From NCBI RefSeq assembly GCF_029962835.1, contig NC_080590.1:60138001-60202000 (forward strand): a stretch of 64,000 nt of DNA. Reading direction: 5' to 3'. Below the pieces are notes generated by a model, which did no database searches, was not told where the DNA came from, and saw only the letters and a program-made list of their open reading frames with translations. The DNA comes from Magnolia sinica (taxonomy: Eukaryota; Streptophyta; Magnoliopsida; Magnoliales; Magnoliaceae). How positions within the stretch are numbered: the first letter of the stretch is position 1; each line of letters opens with the position of its first letter. Shown piece after piece: positions 12,601-23,640 of this stretch. The translations under genes were made by a program, and so were the position numbers.

Positions 12601-14059
12601 CAAATACATGGTTAAATCCCATACCAAAAATCAACAATATCAGTCCAAGAAAAACAGTCCAAAATTTCTGGACAGCCATATATGGCTGAACATACCAGCC
12701 CATATCTAAAAAATTACATCAAATAAAGGGGTGGTGTGGCCTTCCTTAGTGGGCCCCACATGTGTCTAGATCATAAACTCAAGCCAACACACCTTGCATG
12801 GATCAAATGGGCAGCAAGTAAGACACTCAAAATCATAACATAGGTGATATGAGCGTCCCACCATTGCTGGATTTTCTGGACGTCCCAAGGCCCACCAAAT
12901 GGGCCACACACATCAAGGAGAAAATAAGAGAAAAGAGAGAGGAAGACAATCCGGCCATAGGGAAAGGGCTCGGCCACTATTGAGCCCTCCCAAGAACAAT
13001 CACACCCACAAATCTTCGTTGATTTATAATTACAACATGAATCTAGCACATGCATGGCCTATAATTAAAATGGATGGTTGGGATGCCATCCTCACCATGA
13101 TTCTAAGGTCTAGATGACCCATCATGTTATAAAGTCAAAGGAAACTACCATGATGGGGTCCATAGAGGAAAGCCCCATGGATGGATCATGCATGCATAAG
13201 GTAGGCCAAGATCTCCACCATTGATTGGTGGGTTCTACACTTCCAAAATGAAAGGAATAAGAAGATCTATACTAGAGAAATGAAATTACACATCTAGAGG
13301 AGCACCCACCTTAGATCTCCACCAAAACTATATCACCTAGCTCCTAGTGCTCCAAGGAAGCTATATCAATGGGTGAGATGGGAATGGATGGATGGTTTGA
13401 GAGGAATTAGAGGAGAAGGGGTTTGGAATGGAAGGGGCTAGTGGGGACGTCCCACCCTCTCTTGCTAGGGAGAAATGGAAATGAGAAGAGAGAAAATGAG
13501 AGGGAAAGAAGAGAGAGGGGAGAGGTGTAGGAAAACCATTATTGCAAATGGCTAGAAAAGAGCAACCATGATGGTTTCTCTCTAGGGAAGGGTGGCTTGG
13601 ATAGAGAGCTCATCATGAGCTAGCAAAAGAAGACCTAAATGGTGGCTATAGACTAGGGATGGGTAGTGTTAAGGATGTGGGTAGTGTGGAAATGAAATTT
13701 TAAGTGGTGTGGGTAGTGTGTGTTGAAAATTGACCAAATGGGTAGGCCATCTTGGGAAAACATGCATATCTCTCTAGGTGGGCCACATGATTATGATCAA
13801 AGGGTTAGAAATGAAATGCCTACAACTTATGATCTACACATCGGATGGATGCACGAGATGTAGCATTGGAACCATAACAACAATGTGAACAAGATGGCAT
13901 AGGTTTCGGGTCGATCCGGGTCGGGTCAATGTGATCGGACTTAAGGATGACCGCAAATACTATCCGAGGGTCACAAGTCACTAAAATTCGACCGGTAAGA
14001 CAGCGAGAGCAAGAGAAACGAAATACACACACACACATGCACTCGATTCGGTTCTTACA
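9629..14059 (+). mobile_element. Solo LTR (4431 bp) nested in the outer LTR
   Basis: Begins TGTCACGCCCCAGACTCGG and ends CGGTTCTTACA, with the 5-bp repeat GGGCC on both sides (9624-9628 and 14060-14064). The first 400 bases align with the minus-strand start of the outer LTR (shared CTATAGTACCCCATTCT, ATCATACAAGGA-GATTTTC and the TATA-like GCATAAGCTTATAAAA at about 10004-10020), so the two are related families in opposite orientation. It contains no retrotransposon protein; ORFs here are chance. Much of 11000-12800 is GGGCC/CCCAA-rich. GGGCC is frequent locally, which weakens the target-duplication argument somewhat. An alternative is a composite of older pieces. Confidence 0.55.
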
Positions 14060-14129
14060 GGGCCCCACCTCGCTACCTGTCCATTTGGAAAGGCCTGGAT
14101 GAAAGAAAAACACAAATATCAGCTGATTC

Positions 14130-14900
14130 GGTGCTGTGGCGGGCCACCACGTGGACCCACCTTGATGTATTATCAACATCATCCATCCAGGCCTCCCAAG
14201 TCGGAATGAGGCAGATGCAAATCCCAAGTGGAGCACATTGTGTTGTATCCAGCATGTGGGACCACCTGATATATGTGTTTTACCTAGCCATCCATCATGT
14301 GGGATCCACTGAGATGCATGTTCTCCATCAACGCTATCCATCTGATGAGGCCAACCATGAGGTTTGGGTCTTATCCACTGGACGATGGGACCCACCTCTA
14401 CGGATGTATTTCATCAATGTCATCCATTTCTTTGGGACCCACCTGCTGTAAGAGGTTTGGCTGGTGTATGCTTACACCAGCTATATAGTTAATGTATTTA
14501 TAATATAATAACATATTATATTATTATATAATACATATAGCTAGTGTATATCTAGTGGGCCACCACGTGGACCCCACCCTGATTTATGTATTTGATCTCC
14601 ACTGTCCAGACATATGGGACGGTGGGATCCACCTGATGAACATGTTACATCCTCACCGTCCAGACAGCATGGGACGGTGGGGCACACGTGATATATATGT
14701 TGTATCCTCACCATCCACACGTGGGACGTGGGACTCATCGTTGATGTATGTACTTTATTCACACCATCTATCTGTTGGGCCCACCTTGATGGATGTGTTT
14801 CATCCAACCGTCCATCTGTTGGGTCACACCAGCTACATAGTTGTTGTAGTGACGTCAGCAAGTGTGGGCCTAATCATGAGGCATGTATTATATCTAAACC
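14130..14900 (+). repeat. Diverged tandem-like array of ~60-70-bp GTGGGACCCACC units
   Basis: About ten imperfect units of the type GTGGGACCCACCTTGATG, TATGTGTT, then TTCATCCA and CCGTCCATCT follow one another. Example starts are near 14148, 14256, 14298, 14386, 14560, 14620, 14678 and 14777. The unit equals the terminal motif of the fold-back MITE family found elsewhere in the window, so LTR and MITE share sequence. An A+T-rich block (14480-14550) splits the array. Confidence 0.6.
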
Positions 14901-14937
14901 GTCCCTCCAATTGGTAAGCTCGTCTTAAGGCCTGAGA

Positions 14938-15250
14938 CTAAAAATGAGGCAGATCTATCAGGTGGACCACACTATAGAAAATAGTGGAGAGTTGAACGCC
15001 TACCATTGAAATCCTTTAGGGATCACAGAAGTCCTGGATCAATATGATATTTATTTTTCATCTTGATTAAAATCTTTGTGACTGTATGAACAGATCAGAT
15101 AGAAAATAAACGTTATGGTGAGCCCTAGTAATTTTAAGGGTAGAAATCATTATCTCCACTGTTATTTGTGGTATGGTCCAGATGACCTTCCGATGTGATT
15201 CATTTTTGGGTATGCTCTAAAAAGATCTCTAAAATAGATGAATGGTGCAG
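14938..15250. repeat. Fold-back MITE-type copy inside the LTR
   Basis: Contains ordered family landmarks: GGCAGATCTATCAGGTGGACC, CCACACTATAGAAAA, CCATTGAAATCCTTTAGGGA, AAGTCCTGGATCAATATGATAT, GAAAATAAACGTTATGGTG, CACTGTTATTTGTGGTATGG and CATTTTTGGGTATGCTCTAAA. This is the same inverted-arm architecture as the copies at 37560 and 38305. Confidence 0.6.
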
Positions 15251-15252
15251 AT

Positions 15253-15636
15253 GATGAGGCCCAATGCGATGTTCATATGGCCCATGTGGTGAGGCCCAAT
15301 GTGATGTTTATATGGTCCATGTGGTGAGGCCCAATGTGATGTTTATGTGGCCATGAGTGAGGTCCAATGTAATGTTTATGTGGCCATGAGTGAGGCCTAA
15401 TATGATGTTCATATGGCCCATGTGGTGAGGCCCAATGTGATGTTTATGTGGCCCATGAGTGAGGCCCAATGTGATGTATGTGTGGCCCATGGTATGTGGC
15501 CCATTGTAATGTATTTGAGGCCCATGGGATGTGGCCCATTGTGATGTATTAGTGGCCCATTTGGTGAGGCCCATTGTGATGTATATTAGGCCCATGTGTG
15601 GCCCATTGTGAAGTATATGAGGCCCCTATGTGAGGT
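15253..15636 (+). repeat. Tandem array, ~33-37-bp unit
   Basis: Roughly eleven units based on TGAGGCCCAATGTGATGT followed by TTATGTGGCCCATG. Units near the right end drift to TGTGGCCCATTGTGATGTAT. The minus-strand ORF across it (15595-15308) is a translation of the repeat and not a gene. It lies in the outer solo LTR. Confidence 0.85.
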
Positions 15637-17704
15637 CATGGGCCCCACTATATGTTTGGCTCTATGTGGGCCGCTCCTTGGGAGCAATATTGGTTAAATG
15701 TCAACATTGATGGGCAATGATGGTTAAATGTCCACATTGTGACCTTCCCTTAGGCCTTGTTAGGCTCATTCTCATCCTTCTCGAAGTGGGTTGACCCTAA
15801 TCATTGGGCCCCATTTGTATGATCCATCTATTCTCATTAGGCTAACCCAAACTGTTGGGCCCCCATTAATGATGGTACCTTACACCATGCCTTGTAGAAT
15901 TACCCATACCTTGGAGCTCACCTTGTGTATATATTGGACCCCATAGGGAAGTCCAGTTTATTGCGTGATAGAGAAGGTAAGGAAGCCCACTTATTGTGCT
16001 TAAACTCGGCTCTACCCTCGGTGGGGGATATTGTGACGCTCCATCACTGTTGCACACATGGGCGGGCACATGTGGGCGGACACTGATGTGGGTAGAGCTT
16101 AAGTGCCTGGGCGAGCTACTAGTGATTGGCAGGCTACTGTGCTGGCAAGCTACTATGTACACAATGAACGCAGAAACTTGTCCCATATCGAAAGCATCGT
16201 CCGATGTTGCGGTGGCTATAAATTGGATTTCTTCTTTAACTGTCGTGACGCATTTTAAATCAGTGAGCTTTGGCAAAGCAGTCTATATCACCCCTTACAG
16301 TAGATGGAAGGATATGCAGTATCAGGTTTGGTGTATCCTCTATTTAGAGCCTATCTTGATGTTTAGAATAGATCCATCGTCCTTCTGTGGACCCCATCAT
16401 TCATATGCATGTTGTGGGGGATGATTGATTAAAGCATGTGTCATTGGGCTAAGATATTTATGAGACTTCTTGTGAGACGGAGTTGCCCCCACATGATCAC
16501 ACGATATGCGCAGGTTTAATGCATGGCATATATACAGCTGACGGTATTCGTGGACTCGTCAGGATTTGCATATTGCATTGTATCTTCAGTATATGATTTT
16601 GGCTTACTATGTCTCCGCATTGCATATCTGATCTACATTTCTTCCTCAGTATATGATATTGGCTTATTATGTTTTTGCATCACATGGCCTGGATAAGGCT
16701 GATGATATTTATGGACTTACCAGCATGTTTCTGTATTGCTCTGATATTGCATACTTGGCACTTACCTTATGCACACACTTACACCACCCTCTAAGCTTTT
16801 TATAAGCTTATGCATAATAGATGTGTATAAGTGACGTTAGGTCGCAACAACGTTGAGCTTGGAGTGCGCAGCTGTCTTCTGGAGCTTTGATTTTTGATAT
16901 ATGTATATTTCCTTTTCAGCACTGTATTCAACTGTTTATATTAGTGGATATGTGATGATGATGTTGCCTTTGTGATTTGGGTAAACTTGCAGTTATGTTT
17001 CTTACGAGATAAATGTATGTTGGAAAATCTTCCTTGTAAGATCCGAGGATCAGAATCTGGCGTATGGGCATTGGGAGCTGAGAATGGGGTACTATGGAGG
17101 CTATCAGCACCGAATTCAGCGATTGGGAATTCTGTGAGCCTGGTTTCCGAGTTTGGGGCATGACACTTCATCTCTTTCTAAGATGCACTTTGCTATGTTG
17201 ACAAAACACCCTTTTACAATTCCTCATGTTGATGATACCTTTTTTATTTTGTCAATAATGATCATGATTTTGATCGATGTTCTAACTTGTGACATTCCGC
17301 CAATTATGGAATCTCCTTAATGATTCATATATTTAATATTAGTTGATAAAGAATGATCACACTTAATTGATTTGGTTTAAGCACCTTAGTGATATTTGCT
17401 GCAAGCATTAAAGGTCACTTGAGGCATTAATAACTATAGGTCTACTATTTTTATCCCGACTTGTGAAATACAATGATCCTATCTCACTACCAGATAAGTA
17501 GGCATCGTCCAAGTTTGAATTGACCACAAAAGAACGACTATCAGCCCACAATACCTTGACCCTGTCCTTATTTTTAAATAAAAATAAAAAATAAAAATAA
17601 TTGATATAAAGAGGAATGGATACAACAATTATAACGTATAAAATCTCTCATAAGCAAAGCATTATATCTTAAAAAGGATTTTATATATATATATATATAT
17701 ATAA

Positions 17705-17895
17705 ACTGATAAACCTTTAATGCTACCAAGTAATAGTTTGACGGGTAAAACCCCTCGAGTTTCGATACCACCATCAACAAAGTTGTTGATTTCTACTTTA
17801 ATCGCAATTAAGTCTTTTTCATTTTGCATGTTTATTCAACATGAAAATTGATAACATATTGACGGCTACATTGTTGTCAACCAATACTCTAGTCA
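17705..17895 (-). pseudogene. Gypsy aspartic protease remnant
   Basis: Minus-strand reading gives RVLVDNNVAVNMLSIFMLNK near 17895-17835, then after a frame change ETRGVLPVKLLLGSIKGLS-like text near 17765-17705. The family active site is normally D-S/T/N-G followed by a hydrophobic stretch (VDNGSALN in many Tat-like elements). Here the Gly is replaced (D-N-N), which would disable catalysis. The enzyme would release mature proteins from the gag-pol polyprotein. A short (AT)n run at 17683-17704 has expanded in its left end. Its neighbours are gag on the right and, beyond the LTR insertion, RT on the left. Confidence 0.65.
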
Positions 17896-17899
17896 TAAA

Positions 17900-19028
17900 G
17901 CATCCATCAAAATGCATTATAATGTTTAATGACTACAAATGCCGAGTCACTTTATAAGTTGGTATTGACAAACAACTTTTTCAAAGTCTTTACTTAGCTC
18001 CATTGTAATAAGGGGAATAAGTTAGCTCTAGAATAATTCAACAGGAATGTCATCTTGGACAGCTACCTTAGTCGTATATTCTTCTACATCCCTTTCTATG
18101 TTATTAGGCCAATGGGTTTTGCTTAAAAGAACAATGATGGGTGAAAACCATATTACAATTAATCATGATTGGCAACAAAGTGTCAAACCTTATGATGGTT
18201 TTCCTTTGGTTAGTCGTGGTTAGGAATGTCGTTTTTGGTTGGTCAATGGCTTTAGCCTCATTGACTTCCATTTGTTGGAGTCAATGTCATCTTCCAACAA
18301 CATGTCATTGGCCATTAATTATTTGATTAAGAGCATACGGTCTTCAAGGAGCTCTTTATTGCTTAAAAGGTCATCAGACGTAACATCATCCTTAAATAGA
18401 GTCATAAGGTCATCTAAGATCATATTAGTGTTCAAAATTATTCTTGATCTTCCTCAACTAGCTAGTCTGACACTTGATTGGCTTGAACCTATTCTAATTA
18501 GTCACACTATTTTGTTACGAGTTCAGATTGTGCCAAATTCATTGTCGACTTGTATTGCTTTCAAGATTTGTTATTATTTGAGCGTTGAAGTCTTAACGTC
18601 GCCTATTGTTTCTATTAATGGCATTTTTGCATACATGTTATTCTAGAAGCCATTATGAGAAATTTCAAATGGATAACCTTTGTCCATCAATTTTTTATCC
18701 ATCAATTTTCCTATATATCAACTAAGTTGACTCTGGGTGGTCACGAGACCAATCGCCTCTTGCCATGGCTTGGTTCTATGATCACCGGGCTAGTAAATTC
18801 ATAGTAATAATTATGGTGGTTGATAAAATTGTCGGTGTGACGACTGATCTGACCTACACGACCTTTGATGTTCAAGCAACTCGTACCAACTTCATAGTTA
18901 CATCACTTACAAAGCAAATACTCATGTGATTTTTTGTTTGAAGACTGCGAAGCTTCTTTTTCTTGCCTCCTAAGTGTCCTGGGTGGCTTAGATCCTTCTC
19001 TTACGGTTGTATTTCAACTCATATCTCA
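17900..19028 (-). other. Decayed gag-protease linker region
   Basis: Between the gag NC-like stretch and the protease. No continuous frame on the minus strand and no recognisable domain. The plus-strand ORFs at 18141-18646 are out of context with the element and show no known motif. Confidence 0.4.
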
Positions 19029-19306
19029 TCAATTGATAACAGTCATTTGGCTCACGAGTTTTTGATTATTAGCCATCATCAAGTTGACCTTCAACCTTAG
19101 GGCATCAAGCTTCCATAGGTTGGGTGCAACGATGTTTATCTTGACCACATGAAGAAATGGGTCGGTGTCAACCATCATGGTCTCTTTCTCCTTCTTAGAG
19201 TACTTTAGTAATCCTTTGTCAATATTCACTTGAATCACGTTCTTAAAAACCACACAGTTATCATGGAAAGAGAATGAATACCATACCATTTATAATAATA
19301 ATAATA

Positions 19307-19347
<41 letters not shown>

Positions 19348-20130
19348 TATATTTTAGTTCCTCGACCAACGAGATTCTCTGGTTCGTAGGAACCTTGATG
19401 AACTTCCCTTTTAGGAGATGGTTGAAGATCTTATCGGCATGAGTTATGTCAAAATAGTATTATTTACTAACTTCGAAGACATTTTTCCTCGTATTTTGGC
19501 TGAAAGGAGTGACCATATCTTTTTTTCTTGTTGAAGATTAGTAGATAAATGGTTTTTTAGCCACGACATCCACCATGTCCTATTCAAAGTACATGTATTG
19601 ATAATAAGTACCTAACGAGGAATTCTTTCATTGTCTTTCCTCTCTGAGGAGCCATTTGTATCGAGTTACTTAGGCGTATAGATTGAATACATCTTTAAAT
19701 TTCATGCCCTCGAAGTTCTTTCTAAGATCGATGTCTAAGTCATTTTAGGCTAGTTTAACAAATTTGACCTTGGGCACGGTAACTAACACATGATCCTCGC
19801 CTTCTTAAAGTAAGCAATGTACTTATAGACGATCTCTCCTGTTAATTGTCTTAAATGTGATAAGTCAACCATGGACAATTCTAGCTTAATTTAGAAAAAT
19901 TGTGCATTGAATTTATCTTCCATCTCTGGCCATGAATTTGTAGAGTAGGGTGGAAATTTGATATACCATGTAAATGTTATACCTGTGAATGAAAATTTAA
20001 AAAAGTTCGAGTTATAGAAAAATCATAGTTTAAGACTTCACCACACTAAATGGTGAATCGATCAATATATGCAATGGTTGACTGACCACATTCTCCTGAG
20101 AATAAGGTAAACTCAAGAGGTTTTTAATCC
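19029..20130 (-). pseudogene. Gypsy gag remnant
   Basis: The minus strand near 19950-19780 reads MEDKFNAQFF, IKLELSMVDLSHLRQLTGE and IVYKYIAYFKKARIMC, the retrotransposon gag core (family wording: F..L..LSMADL...Q...E....Y..RF). Near 19455-19380 it reads THADKIFNHLLKGKFIKVPT. After an expanded trinucleotide repeat the frame resumes as WYSFSFHDNCVVFKNVIQVN and KGLLKYSKKEKETMMVDTDP (19289-19100), which corresponds to the degenerate nucleocapsid knuckle (usual KYHNSWSHxTNNCxVFRN). Gag forms the particle that packages RNA in the cytoplasm. In-frame stops and the repeat expansion show loss of function. Confidence 0.7.
19291..19350. repeat. Palindromic AAT/ATT microsatellite
   Basis: Five or so AAT units turn directly into about thirteen ATT units, so the tract is self-complementary around 19307. 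It sits inside the gag remnant between KVPT and WYSFSFHD wording. Confidence 0.9.
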
Positions 20131-21615
20131 ATTGGCAGTTCATAGTGCCAATCTTCCAATCCGGAGAGGATTTCTTGTATGTTGATCTATTTATGTACCA
20201 GCTTTGTTAATGGCCCACGACCTCTTGAATTAAATTGATCAAATTTTCATAGCACATTTGAGAGACATGAGTGGGTGTTTGATGTTGCTGAGCAGCCGAT
20301 TTAACCACCAAAGGACCTAGGTTAACCATCGGAGGAACCGGAGACACATGACATTGCTCCTAAGGCTATTTGATCCTTGGGACAAATTTTCGCTTAAGGG
20401 CTCCATAGTTTGGTGCCTTTAAGTCATATTAGCCATAAGGTAGGCCATTGTAGCAGATTCTCTTATTGCCGACTAGAGGTGGCAAGTTTTTGATTAAATT
20501 GGTAGTGATCCAACCAATTAATCCTCATCTATGGAAGTATGAATTGAACCCGTAGAGGATTTAGTTGATGATAGGAATCCATGCTACAAGGCCAGTTTTC
20601 AAGAAATCTTTCAAATAAAATGTCCGTAAATTGCTTACTCTACTTGAAGTCAGAATTTTTAATTTGGATCCTTCCTTATTTGGAAAGCTATTGTAAGTTA
20701 GCTTGTACATTTTATAAAGTGTCTGTAATGCTCTAAAAAATCTTACTCAAGGAGTACAATCCTACTTCTAAGGTAATAGGATCTGAGGGACCAAGAAGTA
20801 AAGGCTTTATCTCCACAAGAATTTCTTCCTGTAGATGTGGCACCTCTTAGTCTTCTAGATTAACAGAAAGTTTAGTAAACATTCTACTCAGTATTTTTAG
20901 AATCAGTCAAACATTGCTCACGGGTCTCACCGAGCATGCCAAGGGAGTTTAGCTTGAAATTTGGTCGTTGTTACATGTACTTCATGTCAAGCATGCTAGA
21001 GCCAAATGTAGCTCATTTGAACTGAACACCTTTAACCTCAAGAGTTGAGATAGACAGAGAAACCAAGGATGGCCATCTATGATTGAGAATTTGGTATAGT
21101 TCAGTTATTTATTTAGCCACCTATAATAGAGACCAGGCGATTTACAAAGGGAATGGTTCATTATTCTAACAAGTTCATTTTCCTTTCAATCGAAATGACT
21201 TTTTCTCATTCGTGATAATAGGGATTAACCAATAAAAATAGCATAAGAGTAAATGGTAAGAAATTGCATTTATAAAAGATAAATACTTACAAAAGATAAA
21301 ATCTTCAGTGATCCAGCCAATGCGGTGTATATGAAAAGGCCCTAAAATTAAGATCTTCCTTGGTCTAGCAGCTTGGGCGTAGACGAAAGGAATTACACTA
21401 AAAAAAAAAAAAAAAAGGTCTTCCTTAGTCTAGTGATGGGGCGTAAATAAAGGTAATTGCACTACTTTTAATCTAAAGTCAATCCAGTGTAGCAGCTAAA
21501 TGGACTAGATTACACTAAAAGGTAGGCTAAGATAAGGGTTAAACTAAAATAAGTAGTGTTATGCTGTAGAAATGTGTTTTGTTGGGTTGGTGAGTGCTCA
21601 GAGTTCTTTGATCTT
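20131..21615 (-). other. 5' untranslated/U5 part of the gypsy element, little recognisable
   Basis: Between gag and the 5' LTR U3 block. Two imperfect ~60-bp repeats (CTTCCTTGGTCTAGCAGC... and CTTCCTTAGTCTAGTGATG...) flank a 17-A run near 21400. No clear primer-binding site and no coherent frame were seen. Confidence 0.4.
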
Positions 21616-21631
21616 CTTTATATTTATAGAA
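21616..21631 (-). promoter_or_regulatory. TATA box of the gypsy 5' LTR
   Basis: Minus-strand TTCTATAAATATAAAG, directly downstream of the U3 block 21689-22163 in the element's orientation. This is the expected position for the LTR core promoter. Confidence 0.5.
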
Positions 21632-21688
21632 AATTTATGCGATAGTTGGAGAGAGATCTTCATAGCCATTCCTTGCATTGGTTGATAT

Positions 21689-22163
21689 GAAAATAACTGA
21701 CTAGGCCCATAAACAGCTCTAGCTTATTATGCAATGCCAACTTTACTAGTCATTTAGTGTGGCTTAGCCATTGGTTAAGTGCAAGTCCTGCACCCACTAT
21801 ATGGATGAGAGTTTTTCTCTTAACGCCAGATGTAGATGATCATTATCAATTTTTTTCCGCTTGAATATGTGTTGTGCATCATGAATTGACCAACTTGGTG
21901 TTACCTTACATTGCTTCATAGCTCTTTAAATGGTTTTGTCCATGAAGATTTCTTCCATGCGATGCTATGGTACATCAACCAAATCCATCACTAGCCATAA
22001 TCGTATTTCGATTATACCTATTATTGGTCATGAAGCCACTACAATGAGTAACCGACTCTATCATGTGACCAAGACATGTGACACTCATTCCATAATAGTA
22101 GGTAGCTTGGACTAATCTTTTTTAGGCTACTCATGACTTTCAGGATCTGATTAAATTTGACCG
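21689..22163 (-). repeat. 5' LTR (U3 part) of the gypsy element
   Basis: Partner of 3630-4102 in direct orientation. Homology stops at AATTTGACCG (22154-22163), after which a SINE-like sequence begins, so the outer end is lost or interrupted. A TATA box follows in the element's direction. Confidence 0.75.
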
Positions 22164-22193
22164 CCATTCGATTTTCTTTCTTCATAAGCCTTT

Positions 22194-22325
22194 TTTTCCA
22201 CACGTGCACACACACACACACACACTCACGCCATTGTGGGATTTCACCACCTATGGATACTCGAACCCTTGACCTGGTGTTAAAATTCTTATGAGTCTAC
22301 CACCGGGACAAGAGTATGGATTTGG
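22194..22325 (-). mobile_element. SINE-like sequence (tRNA-derived type)
   Basis: On the minus strand GGTGGTAGACTCATAAG resembles a Pol III A box and, about 30 bases on, GGTCAAGGGTTCGAGTATCC contains a B-box-like GGTTCGAGTATCC. A (TG)n stretch and A-run follow (22226-22190), as in SINE tails. No target duplication could be fixed. The same wording also occurs in other plant repeats, so this is tentative. Confidence 0.35.
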
Positions 22326-23100
22326 TATAAACCTTATTACTAAGAAGGGGAAAAAAATATTCGATACTCTGGAAAGTGTGATGGATGGTCCGTCCAAATA
22401 TGGGTCACAGTTTGGATGTGCCGTGAACCAAAAATTATGATCATTTGATTATCTAATTACTAGATTTGTGGGCATATGTTAGATGGTTAAAATTAAAAAA
22501 TATCCAGCTGTCTTATTTTTAAAAAATGTCCATGAATCATAGGCTAATATTATTCAAGTAGTCTTATTTTAGAGCGATAGTGTGTATTGCAAATTAAGAA
22601 GTATAAAGTGAGTTAATATTTTCCATATGTACCATTTCTATATGCCTCCGTATCAAGCATTGCAAAGTATCCTGCTTAGTAGCAGTTCTCAAAAATCAGA
22701 TTGTTGCACGAATCCTTAAGCCTAATTTGTGGACAGTTGTTTTTCGAATTAGGAACATTCTATGTCGTGTTTTTACCATTCAATAAAAGCTCACCAATTA
22801 GATAGAAAGATACTTATATGCATAATATGGAATTTTTAATTACTTTCTAAATGGCTCCGTGTTATCCATCATACATTTGCAAGAGTAATAAAGTTTTTTC
22901 TCATTCAGGGCGAGTCTAAATACCACCAAATACATTACTTTTTCTATTTACTGCACTAGATGGATATCTTAGTCGAGATAAATAAGTTTGGTTTATGATC
23001 AATTATAAGTAGCTTTTTTTTATTTAAAGTTACTTAATTACTTTACTTTAATAAGTAGAAATCAAGATCAACTAGGCATAAGTAGCTTATCTTAAGCAAC
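22326..23100. other. A+T-rich spacer
   Basis: No coding sequence, array or terminal repeat recognised. A short GATGGTCCGTCCAAATATGGG segment at 22384 could be a MITE end. Confidence 0.4.
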
Positions 23101-23129
23101 TCACCATCCAAACGCCCCCTTAATGACCA

Positions 23130-23640
23130 TAATGAAACATATACACCATGGTGGCCCCACACAAAAACATATGATCTGCATCCTACCCACATTTTCTCAT
23201 GTGGGATGGTCATTTGAGTTGGGATCTATCTGATTCTTCGTCTTTGGGGCCTAACATCAAGGATAGAACTAATCCATAGAATAGATTTTACATTTACAAC
23301 ACGGTGGAGCCCACAGACTTGGGTGTTTTTAGGCACAAATTCAGATTAGGCAGTGACCCCTCCAACGCGGCAGAGGTTGATACTGGAAAAGCCCCATGGG
23401 TCCCAATATGATGTAGGTGTTTTATCAACGTTGTCCATCCATTTTGCCAGCAGTAGGGGTTATTACTAAAAAAGCTCCATGGCCCCACCATGATGAATAT
23501 GTTTTGTCCCCGTTGTCCATCCATTTTTCCAGAGGTAGATCCAAATCTCATGTGGAACGATAGGGATAAAATACATAGATCATGGTGGGGCACGCTCACA
23601 CACCCACACTACATGGGCACTCGATCCCATGATATTTGGA
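23130..23640. repeat. Fold-back MITE fragments
   Basis: Several arms of the GTGGGCCCCACC family: ATACACCATGGTGGCCCCAC (23140), CACGGTGGAGCCCACAGAC (23299), ATGGGTCCCAATATGATGTAGGTG (23396), GGCCCCACCATGATGAATATG (23481) and ACATAGATCATGGTGGGGCAC (23571). Arms alternate in orientation, as expected of overlapping or nested copies. Confidence 0.6.

Larger units (their letters stand above)
8776..17165 (-). mobile_element. Solo LTR (about 3.96 kb) interrupted by a second LTR
   Basis: Terminal TG..CA with inverted ends: plus-strand TGTCAGGCC at the left edge and GGGGCATGACA at the right. Flanked by a 5-bp direct repeat CTTCA (8771-8775 and 17166-17170) that splits the gypsy element between protease and RT. 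Read from the right (minus strand) it begins TGTCATGCCCCAAACTCGG, has a TATA-like GCATAAGCTTATAAAA near 16810-16790, a tandem array (15253-15636) and ends at 8776. No gag or pol lies between the ends, so it is a solo LTR, the normal product of LTR-LTR recombination. After removing the nested insertion (9629-14059 plus one duplication) it is about 3.95 kb, very long for a plant LTR. Start wording and length resemble Tekay/Del-type chromovirus LTRs, which is inference. Confidence 0.65.
3630..22163 (-). mobile_element. Decayed Ty3/gypsy (Tat-like) retrotransposon, interrupted by nested LTRs
   Basis: Two similar direct blocks (3630-4102 and 21689-22163) act as LTR remnants. Between them, on the minus strand, gag (about 20130-19029), protease (17895-17705), RT (8620-7895), RNase H (7890-6960) and integrase (6600-5500) remnants occur in the Ty3/gypsy order. 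Protease and RT halves are separated by an 8.4-kb LTR insertion (8776-17165). Without it the element is about 10 kb, a usual size for Tat-clade elements. Every domain has stops and frameshifts, so it is old and non-autonomous. An ORF of opposite strand sits between integrase and 3' LTR, as in some Tat elements. The Tat assignment rests on RT wording (LKNVSATYQ, EVYIDDVV) and this layout and is inference. Confidence 0.8.

Noticed and set aside
13820-14451. 191- and 106-residue ORFs across the LTR/array
   Set aside because: Opposite frames of GTGGGACCCACC repeats and of a solo LTR end; they cross a target-duplication boundary.
15308-15595. 95-residue repetitive minus-strand ORF (GLTHGPH type)
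   Set aside because: Translation of the tandem array in the LTR; no start context, no neighbours of the same strand.
15253-15636. Possible CRISPR-like array
   Set aside because: Units are contiguous with no spacers and diverge gradually; a plant LTR tandem array.
9629-17165. A single large DNA transposon bounded by inverted TGTCA..GCCCC repeats
   Set aside because: Each inverted end has its own 5-bp duplication with a different partner (GGGCC at 14059, CTTCA at 8776), so two separate LTRs explain it better.
22255-22310. Possible tRNA gene (B-box-like sequence)
   Set aside because: No cloverleaf could be drawn; the A/B boxes fit a degenerate SINE better.
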